DNA of 44,260 nucleotides from NCBI GenBank assembly GCA_015493505.1, contig WGDA01000127.1:1-44260 (forward strand), given 5' to 3'. Numbering within the stretch: the stretch's first letter is position 1; each line of letters begins with the position of its first letter. The position numbers and the translations under genes are program-made. Below, in pieces: positions 1-9,045 of this stretch. Source of the stretch: Pseudomonadota bacterium (GTDB lineage: Bacteria > Desulfobacterota > S145-22). The notes under the pieces were generated by a model. The model did not search any database. It saw nothing but the letters and a program-made list of their open reading frames with translations, and was not told the DNA's origin.

Positions 1-926
1 GCGATGGTGGGATAATCCTTTTGGCCGAAGAGTAGCCCCGCGTCTCCAAGCGTTTCGGGAACGGCGGCGGCGGTGTAGGCCACAATGGGAAGGTCAAAGT
101 ACATGGCCTCAACGAGCGGGACACAGAATCCCTCGTGCTCGCTCATGCAGAGATAGGCGGACGCGTGAGAGTAGATTTCCGACAGGGTGTCCGTGGAGAG
201 GTGCCCGGGAAGCAGGACATCATTCAACTTCAAATGGCGAATAAGTGTCTTTAATGCCTCGACGTAGGTTCCTGTATCATAGTGGCTTCCCACCAGGAAA
301 AGACGAAGGTCGGGCCGTATCTTTTTACAGAAATAAAAGACCTTGATAATATCTTCGATTTTTTTATTGGGAGCGATGCGGCCCACGTGCAGAAGCGTGG
401 GAAAATGCTTTTTGATATAAGGAAATCGGGGAATCTTTTTCAGGCTTCTTTTATACATGGAGACATCCACAATGATGGGAAGCACCCCTGTGTTTTTAAA
501 CCCCATGGCATCCAGTTCTTCCCGGTTGAACGTGGAATCTCCCAGCGCCAGGTGAAACATGCCTGTCAGGGAAGTAAGGTCTTCACGTCCTTCTTTACAC
601 CGTTGCGCAACTTTTTGATTGATACCCTCGAAGAATCTGGCCGGTGTGATGTTGTGATAGATGAGGATTTTCCTCTCGGTAAATTCTCTAACGAACTCGA
701 TAAGTTCCGTTCCAGTTGAATAATGGAAAATCAACAGGTTATCAGGATTATGAAAATACCGATAGTAGAGGTAGAATTCCGCTTTGTTCCGATACCTGGG
801 GTGGATAACCTTGCTGAATATCCTGGACTCGAAGCCCCAGCTCCTGAGGATCCGCTGGATTCCGATGGCATCATTTCCGATGGCATCGCCGTAGCTGAAG
901 TCCGGGACGAACTGGTGAATTTCCAT
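1..926 (-). CDS. GT4-family glycosyltransferase, 3' end beyond the window
   Basis: Reading the minus strand from the ATG at 926-924 gives an open frame to position 1 with no stop, so the C-terminus is missing. It begins MEIHQFVPDFSYGDAIG. It carries the GT-B pattern LHVGRIAPNKKIEDIIKVF, where the nucleotide-sugar domain starts, and later SEHEGFCVPLVEAM, the E-x7-E type donor-site motif of GT4 enzymes. It should transfer a sugar from a nucleotide-sugar to a cell-surface polysaccharide or lipid-linked glycan; donor and acceptor cannot be read. It begins 2 bp after the stop of the preceding glycosyltransferase and is clearly its paralogue (both have YHNITPARFFE and EHEGFCVPL). The family is secure and the specific role unknown. 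Confidence 0.85.
   Translation of the reverse strand, partial: MEIHQFVPDFSYGDAIGNDAIGIQRILRSWGFESRIFSKVIHPRYRNKAEFYLYYRYFHNPDNLLIFHYSTGTELIEFVREFTERKILIYHNITPARFFEGINQKVAQRCKEGREDLTSLTGMFHLALGDSTFNREELDAMGFKNTGVLPIIVDVSMYKRSLKKIPRFPYIKKHFPTLLHVGRIAPNKKIEDIIKVFYFCKKIRPDLRLFLVGSHYDTGTYVEALKTLIRHLKLNDVLLPGHLSTDTLSEIYSHASAYLCMSEHEGFCVPLVEAMYFDLPIVAYTAAAVPETLGDAGLLFGQKDYPTI
627..662. repeat. 36-bp direct repeat, copy 1 (copy 2 at 1700-1735)
   Basis: These 36 bases are identical to 1700-1735. Each copy encodes the same peptide, IYHNITPARFFE, in one of two neighbouring paralogous glycosyltransferase genes, with the same reading-frame position. The flanking DNA has diverged, so this is a patch of exact identity inside an otherwise diverged pair. 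Confidence 0.9.
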
Positions 927-928
927 GG

Positions 929-1996
929 TCAGTTTCTCGTTTCTCCAAGGATATGGGGTAAGAGAGTTTTAAATTGTTTGAAAACGTTTTTGTATGAGAA
1001 TTGGGAGGCCCTGTTCACCCCCTTTTCCCTGAGCTGTTCCTGAAGTGCCTCGTTCTCCATCAGGGCCTCGATCCCCTCCGCTATCTCGAGGAATCTTTTC
1101 TCCTCGTAGAGGATACCGGCATCATGAACGGTTTCCGGGATAGCGCCGGCCCTGTAAGCAATCACCGGGCAACGGGAGGCCATAGCTTCGATTAGGGGCA
1201 CGCAAAAGCCCTCGTGTTCGCTCATGCTGAGGTAGAGGTCGCTGGCACGGTAGAGTGCGGCAAGGTCAGTTGAAGAAATATGGGGGATAATTCTGATATC
1301 TTTCTGCAGGTTGAAACGGTGAATCAGCGCCAGAATGGCGGCCGTGTAGTTTTCCCATTCCCAGTTCCGTCCCACCAGGACCAGGCGGCTTTCCGGATTA
1401 ATGTGATGAACCCAGTGAAACACCTTGATGAGGTCTTCAATCCTCTTGTTGGGGGCCCATTTCCCCACGTGGAGAAGCGTGATTTTTTCGCTCAGGTAGT
1501 AAAGGCTGCGGAAATTTTGATTGTCTTTCACGTTCGTTTCGACCACGAGGGGCAGGACCTCCGTATGGGAGTGCCCCGCCGCCTTCAGCTCCTGTTCGTT
1601 AAAGCGGGAAACGCCGAGAGCCAGGTCAAAAACCGTTGCGGCCCCGGAGAGTTGTTCCCGTCCCTTTCGGCAGGCCACAGCCGTTTTTCTGCTGACCCTC
1701 TCGAAGAATCTGGCCGGTGTGATGTTGTGATAGATCATGACCTTGCGGCAGGGGAGGGCGGCGATTTTTGAAAGGAGAGGCGTAAAGATGGAAAAATGGA
1801 ACAGAATGACGTCCTGTTCCCTGATATTTTCAAGGCAAGCCTCCATACCACTTACACCGGGGAGCCCTTCAGGGACGATCCTTTGAGCGCAAATCCTGGA
1901 ATTTATCCCCAGATCTGCAAGCATTTCCCGGATATGCCGGGCGTGTTGCGAGATGGCGTCATACTGGTAAAACTCCGGGACGACCTGGATAAACAT
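929..1996 (-). CDS. GT4-family glycosyltransferase
   Basis: A 355-aa protein of GT-B type. An N-terminal acceptor-side Rossmann half is followed by LLHVGKWAPNKRIEDLIKVF (about residues 173-192) and the donor-site motif SMSEHEGFCVPLIEAMASR (about 257-275), which places it in the GT4/RfaB-like group. A likely RBS (GGGGAGG) lies about 9 bp before the ATG at 1996. The gene starts 3 bp after the stop of the upstream glycosyltransferase (2000-3184), and the next glycosyltransferase starts 2 bp after its own stop, so the three are surely one transcript. It is probably cytoplasmic or peripheral to the inner membrane and acts in surface polysaccharide assembly. Sugar specificity cannot be inferred. 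It is a close paralogue of the gene ending at the left edge. Confidence 0.9.
   Translation of the reverse strand: MFIQVVPEFYQYDAISQHARHIREMLADLGINSRICAQRIVPEGLPGVSGMEACLENIREQDVILFHFSIFTPLLSKIAALPCRKVMIYHNITPARFFERVSRKTAVACRKGREQLSGAATVFDLALGVSRFNEQELKAAGHSHTEVLPLVVETNVKDNQNFRSLYYLSEKITLLHVGKWAPNKRIEDLIKVFHWVHHINPESRLVLVGRNWEWENYTAAILALIHRFNLQKDIRIIPHISSTDLAALYRASDLYLSMSEHEGFCVPLIEAMASRCPVIAYRAGAIPETVHDAGILYEEKRFLEIAEGIEALMENEALQEQLREKGVNRASQFSYKNVFKQFKTLLPHILGETRN
1700..1735. repeat. 36-bp direct repeat, copy 2 (copy 1 at 627-662)
   Basis: Exact match to 627-662, within the glycosyltransferase gene at 929-1996, encoding the same IYHNITPARFFE segment. The first mismatches are at 1699 and 1736. 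Confidence 0.9.
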
Positions 1997-1999
1997 GAC

Positions 2000-3184
2000 T
2001 CAGACCTCCCCGAAAAAATCGTGAATGGCCTGCTTGTACCGCTCCACGATAATATTCCACTGATAGTTTTGGAGGACGTAATCGCGTCCCGCCGCGCCCA
2101 GCCGGTTCCTCAGGGATTCATTGTCCAACAGAAGCGTGAGGGCCTCTTCAAATTCCGGGTAGTTTTCAAAGTAGAGCCCCCCGTTGCTTCGAATACAGTG
2201 GCCGCGGGTGACGGGACACCCCCCATGAACCATGACGGGGGTTTCCTGAAGCCATGATTCCATTATGACTAGGGAAAAACTTTCATTGACCGAGGGCTGG
2301 CAGAAAACCGTTGCAGCCTTATAGGCATCGATCTTATCCTGTACGGGAACGAACCCCAGATCGAGCACGCGTTCCTGAAGGGTGTCCGGGATGGAGATCT
2401 CTCCGTTCCCAATGAGAATGAGCATGAGGTTATCTGTGTAACCCTGTAAAAATTTATGAAAATACTGAATCATGAGCGGAGTGTTTTTACCCCTGTCTTT
2501 TCGTCCTGCATAAAGGATGAAGGGGTCTTGGATATGATATTTTTCCTTGAAGCGTTCCGCGTCCCCTTTTAGAGAGGTGTCAAGGCCGATCCCCATGACC
2601 CGTTGGCGATCCGGATTGAGGTGATAGAGGCGGTTCGCCAGCTCCTTTTCCTCCTCCACGTTGTAAAGGATTCCCGCGCATCCTTCGAAGGCCCGTTTGA
2701 CAAGTGACAGGGTCGCGTAAGGCTCGTCGTGAAGGCAGGGAAGTAGGAGGGAGCGCTCCGGATGGATGGTGGCGCCGTAAACGGTTGTGGAAAAGAGATA
2801 AGGGATGAAAATAAAGATGTCCGGTCCCTGATTCTGACGAATGAAATCCATCAGGTCATCGGATCGAAGCATCTCACGGAAAAAATAGGTTTCTTCCTCC
2901 GGGCGGATTTTCTCCTTTCTCAACAGGCGGTCGTTGATATAGCCAAAGATGTCCCAATAGGTTTTTTGGACACCAAAGCGGTGGACGGGCACACCTTCTT
3001 CATCGTAGGTTCCGGGCGCGTAGGCGTTTTCTGTCCAGTCAGACATGAAATCCCGGATCGTTGTCGTCAGGACTTCCGCCTCGACGCCAGCCTGCCGCAG
3101 ATGGGTTACCGCTCCCCGGCATTCGGCCTCTGCCCCGCCGGGAATGCTGGTCCCATACCACGGTATGACGAAATACCATTTCAT
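2000..3184 (-). CDS. GT4-family glycosyltransferase
   Basis: A 394-aa glycosyltransferase of GT-B fold. The N-terminus MKWYFVIPWYGTSIPGGAEA has the glycine-rich acceptor-site loop usual in GT4 enzymes. ILYAGRKDRGKNTPLMIQYF (about 223-242) opens the donor domain, and NESFSLVIMESW (about 300-311) is the E-x7-E motif. Its start codon overlaps the stop of the upstream methyltransferase by 4 bp (ATGA), which indicates translational coupling. It is less similar to the two downstream glycosyltransferases than they are to each other, so it probably makes a different linkage in the same glycan. The substrate is unknown. Confidence 0.9.
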   Translation of the reverse strand: MKWYFVIPWYGTSIPGGAEAECRGAVTHLRQAGVEAEVLTTTIRDFMSDWTENAYAPGTYDEEGVPVHRFGVQKTYWDIFGYINDRLLRKEKIRPEEETYFFREMLRSDDLMDFIRQNQGPDIFIFIPYLFSTTVYGATIHPERSLLLPCLHDEPYATLSLVKRAFEGCAGILYNVEEEKELANRLYHLNPDRQRVMGIGLDTSLKGDAERFKEKYHIQDPFILYAGRKDRGKNTPLMIQYFHKFLQGYTDNLMLILIGNGEISIPDTLQERVLDLGFVPVQDKIDAYKAATVFCQPSVNESFSLVIMESWLQETPVMVHGGCPVTRGHCIRSNGGLYFENYPEFEEALTLLLDNESLRNRLGAAGRDYVLQNYQWNIIVERYKQAIHDFFGEV

Positions 3185-4524
3185 GAAGCGGGGGTGTCTC
3201 CCTTGGCGGCCAGAATGGCATAATCCTGGGGGGCGTAGAGGAGCTCGTTCAATTGCATGACATTGTCGTTCAGGACGTTAATGAGTTTATCCGAGATGTC
3301 CCCGGTTCTGCGAAAAAAGTCCACCTCTTTCAGCTTCATTTCATCCGGGATGGGAGAAGTGTAGAGAATCTCCGCCGTTTCAAAGCCAATGGCCTGGCAC
3401 GCAAACTGAAGGGTCAGGGGATGCACCGGTTTAACATGGGTCGGGTCGAGGTAGAAAAGCCCGCTGAAGGTGGTCAGGCATTGGGGATTGATGGTTTCCA
3501 TGAGAATTTTTCCCCCGGGCCTCAGCTTTTGATAGGCAATCCTGATGAGTGAAAGGATCTGTGCCCAGTTCAGATGTTCCACGACCTGTGCGCAGAAAAT
3601 GCCGTCATAGTGGCCTTCGGGGGTTTCAGACAGGTGCGTGATCGCATCCCCTTTCAGGGCGTTCAGGCCGTGCTTCTGACAGTACTGGACCATGGCGGCG
3701 TTGATGTCGATACCCGTCGCGTCGATGCCCGCATCTTTCAATAATTCCAGAAACTCCCCCCGGCCACATCCGATGTCCAGCACCTGCTTACAGCCTTTGA
3801 AATGGGGGAGGTACTTTTTTTGCCGTTGCTTGATTTCTTCCCGGTTTCCACGGTGAAGGTCTTCAAAAGAGATGTAGAGGGATTCTTCCAGGTTCTTATC
3901 TTCCTCCGCCGAGACGCCGGAGGAAGAGGTCTCCGGACTGATGAGCACCCGGTTCGCGGACTTTAGGATCGCGCCGCTTTTGACAGTGCGCAGGTCTTTA
4001 CGGATGTTTCGATGCTGATCCATGGCCCGCAGGATAAGCCTGAAAAGTCTTCGCTCGGTTTCCTCCAGGTCATCTGTCTTGCCATTCAATTTGGACAGGT
4101 GCGAATGATGAAGATAAACCATATTGATAGTTAAATCTGTAATTCTCGCGAGATAAACCTTGAGGTCATTGAAGGATCGAACCACCTGCGAATTGAATGC
4201 CATCTGCCTCGCTAACAGAATCCGGGTCAATGGTGAGAAAAGCTTTTGGATCAGGGTGGTTATTTTTCCCTTGATGCCGGGTTGCGGATGGGGTTGATGG
4301 GGGATCCACAGATCGTTCAGAGGGGCCACCAGAGCGTCAAATGACTGTGAGAGCGATTTAATCTCGTCCAGCAGGTCTTCGACGTTGGGTTGAATAGAAA
4401 GCTCCGTTTCCTCAACCGTTCTGATTTCCTCTTCCGAAATCTCTCCCTTTTCGATGCGCTCCCGCACCCGTTGTTTGATGGTTTCCATCAGGGATTGGAC
4501 ATTCAGGGGTTCCGTTTCTGGCAT
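3181..4524 (-). CDS. Class I SAM-dependent methyltransferase with N-terminal coiled-coil region
   Basis: A 447-aa protein. Residues 1-60 are charged and helical, and residues about 105-180 are also predicted helical, so the first half may be a coiled-coil or membrane-association region. The methyltransferase domain starts near 240: motif I is VLDIGCGRGEFLELL (248-262), followed by the acidic GIDINAAM (271-278) and VVEHLNW (314-320). Proteins of this layout are common in LPS and O-antigen clusters, where they methylate a terminal sugar or cap a chain. The three downstream glycosyltransferases support such a role by inference. It follows purC by 22 bp and overlaps the next gene by 4 bp. It could also be part of a chain-length or tethering complex. 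Confidence 0.82.
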   Translation of the reverse strand: MPETEPLNVQSLMETIKQRVRERIEKGEISEEEIRTVEETELSIQPNVEDLLDEIKSLSQSFDALVAPLNDLWIPHQPHPQPGIKGKITTLIQKLFSPLTRILLARQMAFNSQVVRSFNDLKVYLARITDLTINMVYLHHSHLSKLNGKTDDLEETERRLFRLILRAMDQHRNIRKDLRTVKSGAILKSANRVLISPETSSSGVSAEEDKNLEESLYISFEDLHRGNREEIKQRQKKYLPHFKGCKQVLDIGCGRGEFLELLKDAGIDATGIDINAAMVQYCQKHGLNALKGDAITHLSETPEGHYDGIFCAQVVEHLNWAQILSLIRIAYQKLRPGGKILMETINPQCLTTFSGLFYLDPTHVKPVHPLTLQFACQAIGFETAEILYTSPIPDEMKLKEVDFFRRTGDISDKLINVLNDNVMQLNELLYAPQDYAILAAKGDTPAS

Positions 4525-4546
4525 GGTGGTTCCTTGTTCTTTCGGG

Positions 4547-5431
4547 TTAGCTTGTCAGGCGATTATAGGCTTCTTTATATTTCCGGCTGGTTTTTTCAAT
4601 AATCTCCTCTGGGATAACTGGGGGAGGCGGGGTTTTGTCCCAGTCAAGGCTGTCAAGGTAATCCCTGAGAAACTGCTTGTCAAAACTGACCTGCGCGTGT
4701 CCCGGTTCATAGGCGTCAGCCGGCCAGAAGCGGGAAGAATCGGGTGTCAGAAGTTCGTCGATCAGAATGATGTCCCCATCTAAAAGGCCGAACTCCATCT
4801 TGGTATCCGCTACGATGATGCCCCGGTTTTCCGCGATCTGCCGCGCGCGCACATAGATTGCGAGACTGAGGTCTCTGAGCCTTTCTGCCGTTTCCTTCCC
4901 CAGGGTGTTCGCCATGGTGGCAAAAGAGACATTCTCGTCGTGGGTCCCCTGCTCGGCCTTGGTGGCGGGGGTGAAAATGGGTTCCGGCAGACGATCAGCC
5001 TCCCGGAGACCAGAAGGGAGTGTGATACCGCAGATTTTTCCGCTCTGCTGGTATTCGCGCCATCCGGAACCGGCCAGATACCCGCGCACCACGCACTCAA
5101 AAGGGAAAGGCCGGGCCTTTTTGACCCACAGGCTTCGCCCTTTCAAAACATCCTTATAGGGTTGGCAGGCTTCCGGGAATTCATTCGCGTCTGCGGAAAT
5201 GAGGTGATTCGGAACGATGTCTTTGATCTGCTCCAGCCAAAAAAGGGTCATTTGCGTCAGGATGATTCCTTTTTCCGGAACGGGCTGGCCCATGATGACG
5301 TCAAAGGCTGAAATTCGGTCAGTCGCCACCATGAGGAGAGAATCTCCCAGATCGTAGATGTCACGGACCTTTCCACGGGAAAAGAGCGAAAGGCCGGGGA
5401 AATCTGTTTCATACAGAGCTGTTTCCGGCAT
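4547..5431 (-). CDS. purC: Phosphoribosylaminoimidazole-succinocarboxamide synthase (SAICAR synthase)
   Basis: A 294-aa enzyme that joins CAIR and aspartate with ATP to make SAICAR in purine synthesis. Recognisable family segments are [20 protein letters not shown] near the start (nucleotide-binding hairpin), [31 protein letters not shown], and [11 protein letters not shown] near residue 200. The frame is open further upstream, but the ATG at 5431 is preceded by AAGGAG at good spacing and the protein then begins at the usual family position. The start is 13 bp after the stop of the ABC-class ATPase gene, so it is co-transcribed. It is the only purine gene in an envelope-type operon; purL lies elsewhere in the window. 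Confidence 0.95.
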   Translation of the reverse strand: MPETALYETDFPGLSLFSRGKVRDIYDLGDSLLMVATDRISAFDVIMGQPVPEKGIILTQMTLFWLEQIKDIVPNHLISADANEFPEACQPYKDVLKGRSLWVKKARPFPFECVVRGYLAGSGWREYQQSGKICGITLPSGLREADRLPEPIFTPATKAEQGTHDENVSFATMANTLGKETAERLRDLSLAIYVRARQIAENRGIIVADTKMEFGLLDGDIILIDELLTPDSSRFWPADAYEPGHAQVSFDKQFLRDYLDSLDWDKTPPPPVIPEEIIEKTSRKYKEAYNRLTS

Positions 5432-5444
5432 GATGGACTCCTTT

Positions 5445-7142
5445 TCAGGATGCGATGTGAAGGGAGCGCATCCGGTTGATAGCCTGTGCCACTTCCAGTT
5501 TCCGGGGCATGGCAAGGTTTCCGGCCCGGTATGGGAGAAGGATGTCCAGGCCGTTCAGTGAAAGGTTTTTAAAAACGAGATCGAGGATTTCGGAAATCGG
5601 TTTCTTCCCGTCCACATATTTTTGCGCCGCATAATGAATGATGGCCCCGATACTGCGCGTCTGGGCGATATCGACAAGCTGTTCCAGGTCCTGCAGGTCT
5701 ATCCTGGTTTGCCCGAACAGGATTGTGAACAGGTCTTTGGCGTCGATCTTGACATCCCGTTTGCCGCGGGAAGGGTTAAAGGAATTGCTAAGGGGAACAC
5801 GGTGCCGGATCTCTCCGAAAGACTCTCCGCCCTCATGGGCGCGCCGTGTGGGGTAGCGCCGGATAATTTCTTTAACTGAAGGGGTAACATCCTTCGGCTT
5901 ATAGGTGTCCATCATGATCACCGTATCGGCCACGTCGAAATAGTCTCCCGATCCCCCCATGACAAGGATGGTGGAGACACCGTGATCCGTGTAGAGCTGC
6001 CGGACTTTATCCACGAACGGTGTAATAGGCTCTTTCTCCCTGGGGACAAGGTGCTGCATCCGTTCATCCCGGATCATAAAGTTGGTGGCAGAGGTATCTT
6101 CGTCCATCAGCAGGACGCGGCATCCAGACTCCAGGGCCTCCATAATTCCCGTCGCCTGAGAAGTGCTGCCGCTGGCATTCTCCGTGGAAAACTGCGACGT
6201 TTCATTCCCGAAGGGGAGGGTGCGGATAAAGGGAGAAATGTCCACCTTTTCCACGTACCGGCCGTCCGCGGCGCGGATTTTGATGGCTTCTGGCAACGTG
6301 ACCACCCGTTCCCGCCCATCTCCTGGGATATGGTTGTAAACACCCATCTGCAGGGCATTGAGCAGGGTCGATTTTCCGTGAAACCCCCCGCCCACAATCA
6401 GTGTCACCCCTTCCGGGATGCCCATTCCCGTGATCTCACCAGAGTAAGGCGTTGGAATCCTGACCTGCAGCGCTTGAGGAGGGTCGAAGGGAATACCATG
6501 ATCAAGGGGGCGATCATCCACCCCGCTGCGGCGAGGCAGGAGGGCGCCATCCGCCACAAAAGCCACAAGCCCCTTATCGGAAAGGGAACGACGCAGGGCT
6601 TCCTGATCCGCAACGCAGCGCACGAAACGCGCCAGGTCATCCTGAGGAATTTGAAGGGTCTCGCGAATAATCTCCGGAATTTCGCTGCCAAACATGGCCA
6701 TCGCTTCTCTACCCAGAATCGTCCGTCCCGAGGCGGGGAGTCCGACGACGAAGCGGAACTCGATCTGTCCATCGGAAATAACCACGGCATTCCGTTTGAG
6801 AACCTTCTGAGACCCTGCGTCTATGTCGATCATGCCGCTCTTGCCAATGCCCCTCTGTCCCTTTGCGATACTTCTTTTTAGGGCCTTGAAGCGCCTTCCG
6901 AGAAAGTCCTCCGCTGCCATTTTCTCGATGGGGTCAGAAAGGATTTTATCCGGGATTTGTCGGGCAATCGGGGCCTTTACACAGACACGGGACGGTGCTG
7001 CGAAGGGGTCCCCCTGAACGTGGTCGATATAAAGGATGTATCCGGGAAAGCGGTATCCCCCCCGGAGCTCCTTGTAACGTTTGTAGCCCTGGTGGTCAAT
7101 CTTTCCAAGAATCCTTATGAGTTCAGTCTGGTCCAGTATCAT
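5445..7142 (-). CDS. Predicted ATPase of the ABC class (COG3044 type)
   Basis: A 565-aa soluble protein of the uncharacterised ABC-class ATPase family (COG3044, Pfam ABC_ATPase). The Walker A-like loop is GGGFHGKST (251-259), a degenerate ABC signature is seen at NASGSTSQA (322-330), and Walker B is [12 protein letters not shown] (343-354). There are no membrane segments and no partner permease, so it is not an ordinary transporter. The N-terminal 240 residues and the C-terminal [13 protein letters not shown] region are typical of the family. The molecular function is not established; a role with nucleic acid or regulation has been guessed for such proteins. It lies 27 bp after the PilZ gene and 13 bp before purC. 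Confidence 0.85.
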   Translation of the reverse strand: MILDQTELIRILGKIDHQGYKRYKELRGGYRFPGYILYIDHVQGDPFAAPSRVCVKAPIARQIPDKILSDPIEKMAAEDFLGRRFKALKRSIAKGQRGIGKSGMIDIDAGSQKVLKRNAVVISDGQIEFRFVVGLPASGRTILGREAMAMFGSEIPEIIRETLQIPQDDLARFVRCVADQEALRRSLSDKGLVAFVADGALLPRRSGVDDRPLDHGIPFDPPQALQVRIPTPYSGEITGMGIPEGVTLIVGGGFHGKSTLLNALQMGVYNHIPGDGRERVVTLPEAIKIRAADGRYVEKVDISPFIRTLPFGNETSQFSTENASGSTSQATGIMEALESGCRVLLMDEDTSATNFMIRDERMQHLVPREKEPITPFVDKVRQLYTDHGVSTILVMGGSGDYFDVADTVIMMDTYKPKDVTPSVKEIIRRYPTRRAHEGGESFGEIRHRVPLSNSFNPSRGKRDVKIDAKDLFTILFGQTRIDLQDLEQLVDIAQTRSIGAIIHYAAQKYVDGKKPISEILDLVFKNLSLNGLDILLPYRAGNLAMPRKLEVAQAINRMRSLHIAS

Positions 7143-7169
7143 CGAGACAGCGCGTGTTTATATAGTGAA

Positions 7170-8390
7170 TTAGGCTTCCTCATCTTCTCCGTCGTGTGAG
7201 AGGTATTCAAATTTCACCCGCTCCATGCCTCTTTCCCGGCGGAGCTGACGTGCATACAAGGCGGTCACCCATTTGTGAATATCTTCATTCGTCAGGGCCT
7301 TGAGCCGTTCGAAAAAGAGTTTACCCTCCTTGATGGTTCCCCTTCGAACAAAACGGATTCCCAGAAAGTGGCGTTCTGCCCTCTGAAACATGTTATGAGC
7401 AACTTCCACTTCCATGTATATGTAGTCCTGCAAGATGCCATCCAATGAAAGGCCTGTGGGGTCGAGAAAGAATCTAATGGCGAAGGTATCTCCCTTTTTC
7501 ATGGTTTCGAGAACGCTGCCCTTTTCATAGGACAGGCGCATTCCGTCCCGGCTGATGTCTTCAACCTTGATTTCTTCAGAGAATTCAATTTCGTCAAGAG
7601 GGATACCGTGATACCTCTTGTTTTTTATCAAATCAACGGAGAATTCATGGTCCAGAGGAAGTTCGATTCGAACGGAATTTCTTCGCTGTTTGATTTCGAC
7701 GCGTTGCGGGGTTCTCAGGACAATCGCCCGCTTGAAGCCGCGCATGTTGATGGGAATAATACCCTTTGATTGCGTCACGAAAGAGTAAAATTTCTGTTTG
7801 TCACGGTAGTTGATGGCAAAGGTCACGTTGACCCTTTCCCCTTCGAAGTTATGAGAGGGGCCGCGTTCGGGGGGGTCTTCCACGAGAATGGTGTGCTCAT
7901 TGCGTTTAAAATCTAACATAAGACATTTAAAACTTTCGTATCGGTATTCGGGGACATTCAGTTCCATGACGCTTTTCCTGGCATCCGCTTCTTCGAATAT
8001 CTCGTAGATCTTCTGCGGATCCCGTATCTCAAAATGCTCCATGGGGGCCAGCGCGTCATTTTTATGCAGGTAGAAGCGATTCAGGAGGTAAAGGCCCACC
8101 CCGAGGATGATAATGCCCAGAAGCACCCATAATACCACATTCACGACACCGCAAAGATCACTCGATTCCGCCGTCTTTTGTACCGTCCGAAGAAATTCTC
8201 TGTCCACGGAGGCGGCATACGCGACGGCCCCGTATTTCACCGTGTCAGAGAGGCGTGCCCTTTTACTGTTCAGGGTTGCCGTAAAGCGGGAGACAAAATA
8301 ATTTTTCACGCCTGATGGTGGGGGGCTCTGTGCAAACGAGCGGTGGAAGGGCGTGTTATTCGTATCTTGTGATGATGATATTGTAGCCAT
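7170..8390 (-). CDS. Membrane-anchored PilZ-domain (c-di-GMP binding) protein
   Basis: A 406-aa protein. One strong transmembrane helix is seen at about 82-106 (VVLWVLLGIIILGVGLYLL). The middle region, about 145-230, looks like a YcgR-type N-terminal domain. The C-terminal PilZ domain has both c-di-GMP signatures: RNSVR at 237-241 (RxxxR) and DISRDG at 278-283 (DxSxxG). It should therefore bind c-di-GMP on the cytoplasmic face and pass the signal to an envelope or motility target. The start overlaps the end of rlpA by 35 bp and has no strong RBS. The first 80 residues are poorly conserved in character, so the true start may lie further in. The RlpA neighbour suggests a cell-wall or septal link, by inference. 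Confidence 0.83.
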   Translation of the reverse strand: MATISSSQDTNNTPFHRSFAQSPPPSGVKNYFVSRFTATLNSKRARLSDTVKYGAVAYAASVDREFLRTVQKTAESSDLCGVVNVVLWVLLGIIILGVGLYLLNRFYLHKNDALAPMEHFEIRDPQKIYEIFEEADARKSVMELNVPEYRYESFKCLMLDFKRNEHTILVEDPPERGPSHNFEGERVNVTFAINYRDKQKFYSFVTQSKGIIPINMRGFKRAIVLRTPQRVEIKQRRNSVRIELPLDHEFSVDLIKNKRYHGIPLDEIEFSEEIKVEDISRDGMRLSYEKGSVLETMKKGDTFAIRFFLDPTGLSLDGILQDYIYMEVEVAHNMFQRAERHFLGIRFVRRGTIKEGKLFFERLKALTNEDIHKWVTALYARQLRRERGMERVKFEYLSHDGEDEEA

Positions 8391-9045
8391 GTCTGGTCAG
8401 CAACTTTCCCTTTTCGATTGCCTGTTCACGGGTCTTAAAGGTCCCTACTCGCACACGATAATAGATTGTCTCTCCCGTTTTATATAACACAATGTAAACA
8501 TTATCCACAAGGTGACTGAGTGTGGCGGCAAGGTGATCGGCATGCGCTTTGTTGATGAAGGAGGCCACCTGCAGGGTATAAAGTCCCCCTGAGGGATGGT
8601 AAGAAACCTTTCTGCTCCCGGGCGTTTTCAGGACCTCAATCATGACCTTGGCCGTGCCGGGCCCAACCATTCCGATGGCCTTCGCGGCGGCGTAGCTCAG
8701 ATCAATGATGCGGTTTTTCACGAAGGGTCCCCGGTCGTTGATGGTGACCTTTACGGATCGGCCATTTTCCAGGTTTGTGACCATCACCTGTGTGCCCAGT
8801 GGAAGGGTCTTGTGCGCCGCCGTCATGTCATACATATTGTAGATTTCCCCACTGGCAGTGGGCTTCCCATGAAAATCCTTGCCATACCAGGACGCAACAC
8901 CAATCTGACGACTCCCAACCAGTGGCTGGATCGGCGGCGGAGGGGGCGGAACCCGTTTGGCACATCCCCAGAGAAGGGAAAGGAAGCCTAAGGCCAAAAG
9001 GGCGACACGAACTATTCGTGTGAATCGTGTGCTATTTGCCTTCAC
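8356..9045 (-). CDS. rlpA: RlpA-type septal lipoprotein / lytic transglycosylase with SPOR domain
   Basis: A 229-aa lipoprotein. I place the start at the GTG 9045, preceded by AAGGGGA; the frame is open further upstream, but that would put the signal peptide deep inside the protein. A hydrophobic stretch ends in LLWGC, with Cys28 as the lipidated residue, followed by a proline-rich linker. The double-psi beta-barrel has GVASWYGKDFHG, AAHKTLPLG and INDRGPF; the His and Asp in the last two correspond to the catalytic residues known from Pseudomonas RlpA. The C-terminal 80 residues form a SPOR domain (LYTLQVASF, YRVRVGTF), which binds denuded glycan at division sites. It overlaps the upstream methyltransferase by 14 bp. 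Confidence 0.92.
   Translation of the reverse strand: MKANSTRFTRIVRVALLALGFLSLLWGCAKRVPPPPPPIQPLVGSRQIGVASWYGKDFHGKPTASGEIYNMYDMTAAHKTLPLGTQVMVTNLENGRSVKVTINDRGPFVKNRIIDLSYAAAKAIGMVGPGTAKVMIEVLKTPGSRKVSYHPSGGLYTLQVASFINKAHADHLAATLSHLVDNVYIVLYKTGETIYYRVRVGTFKTREQAIEKGKLLTRHGYNIIITRYE

Noticed and set aside
5432-5515. Longer purC starting at 5515
   Set aside because: The extra 28 residues overlap the end of the ATPase gene and do not resemble PurC; the ATG at 5431 has the RBS.
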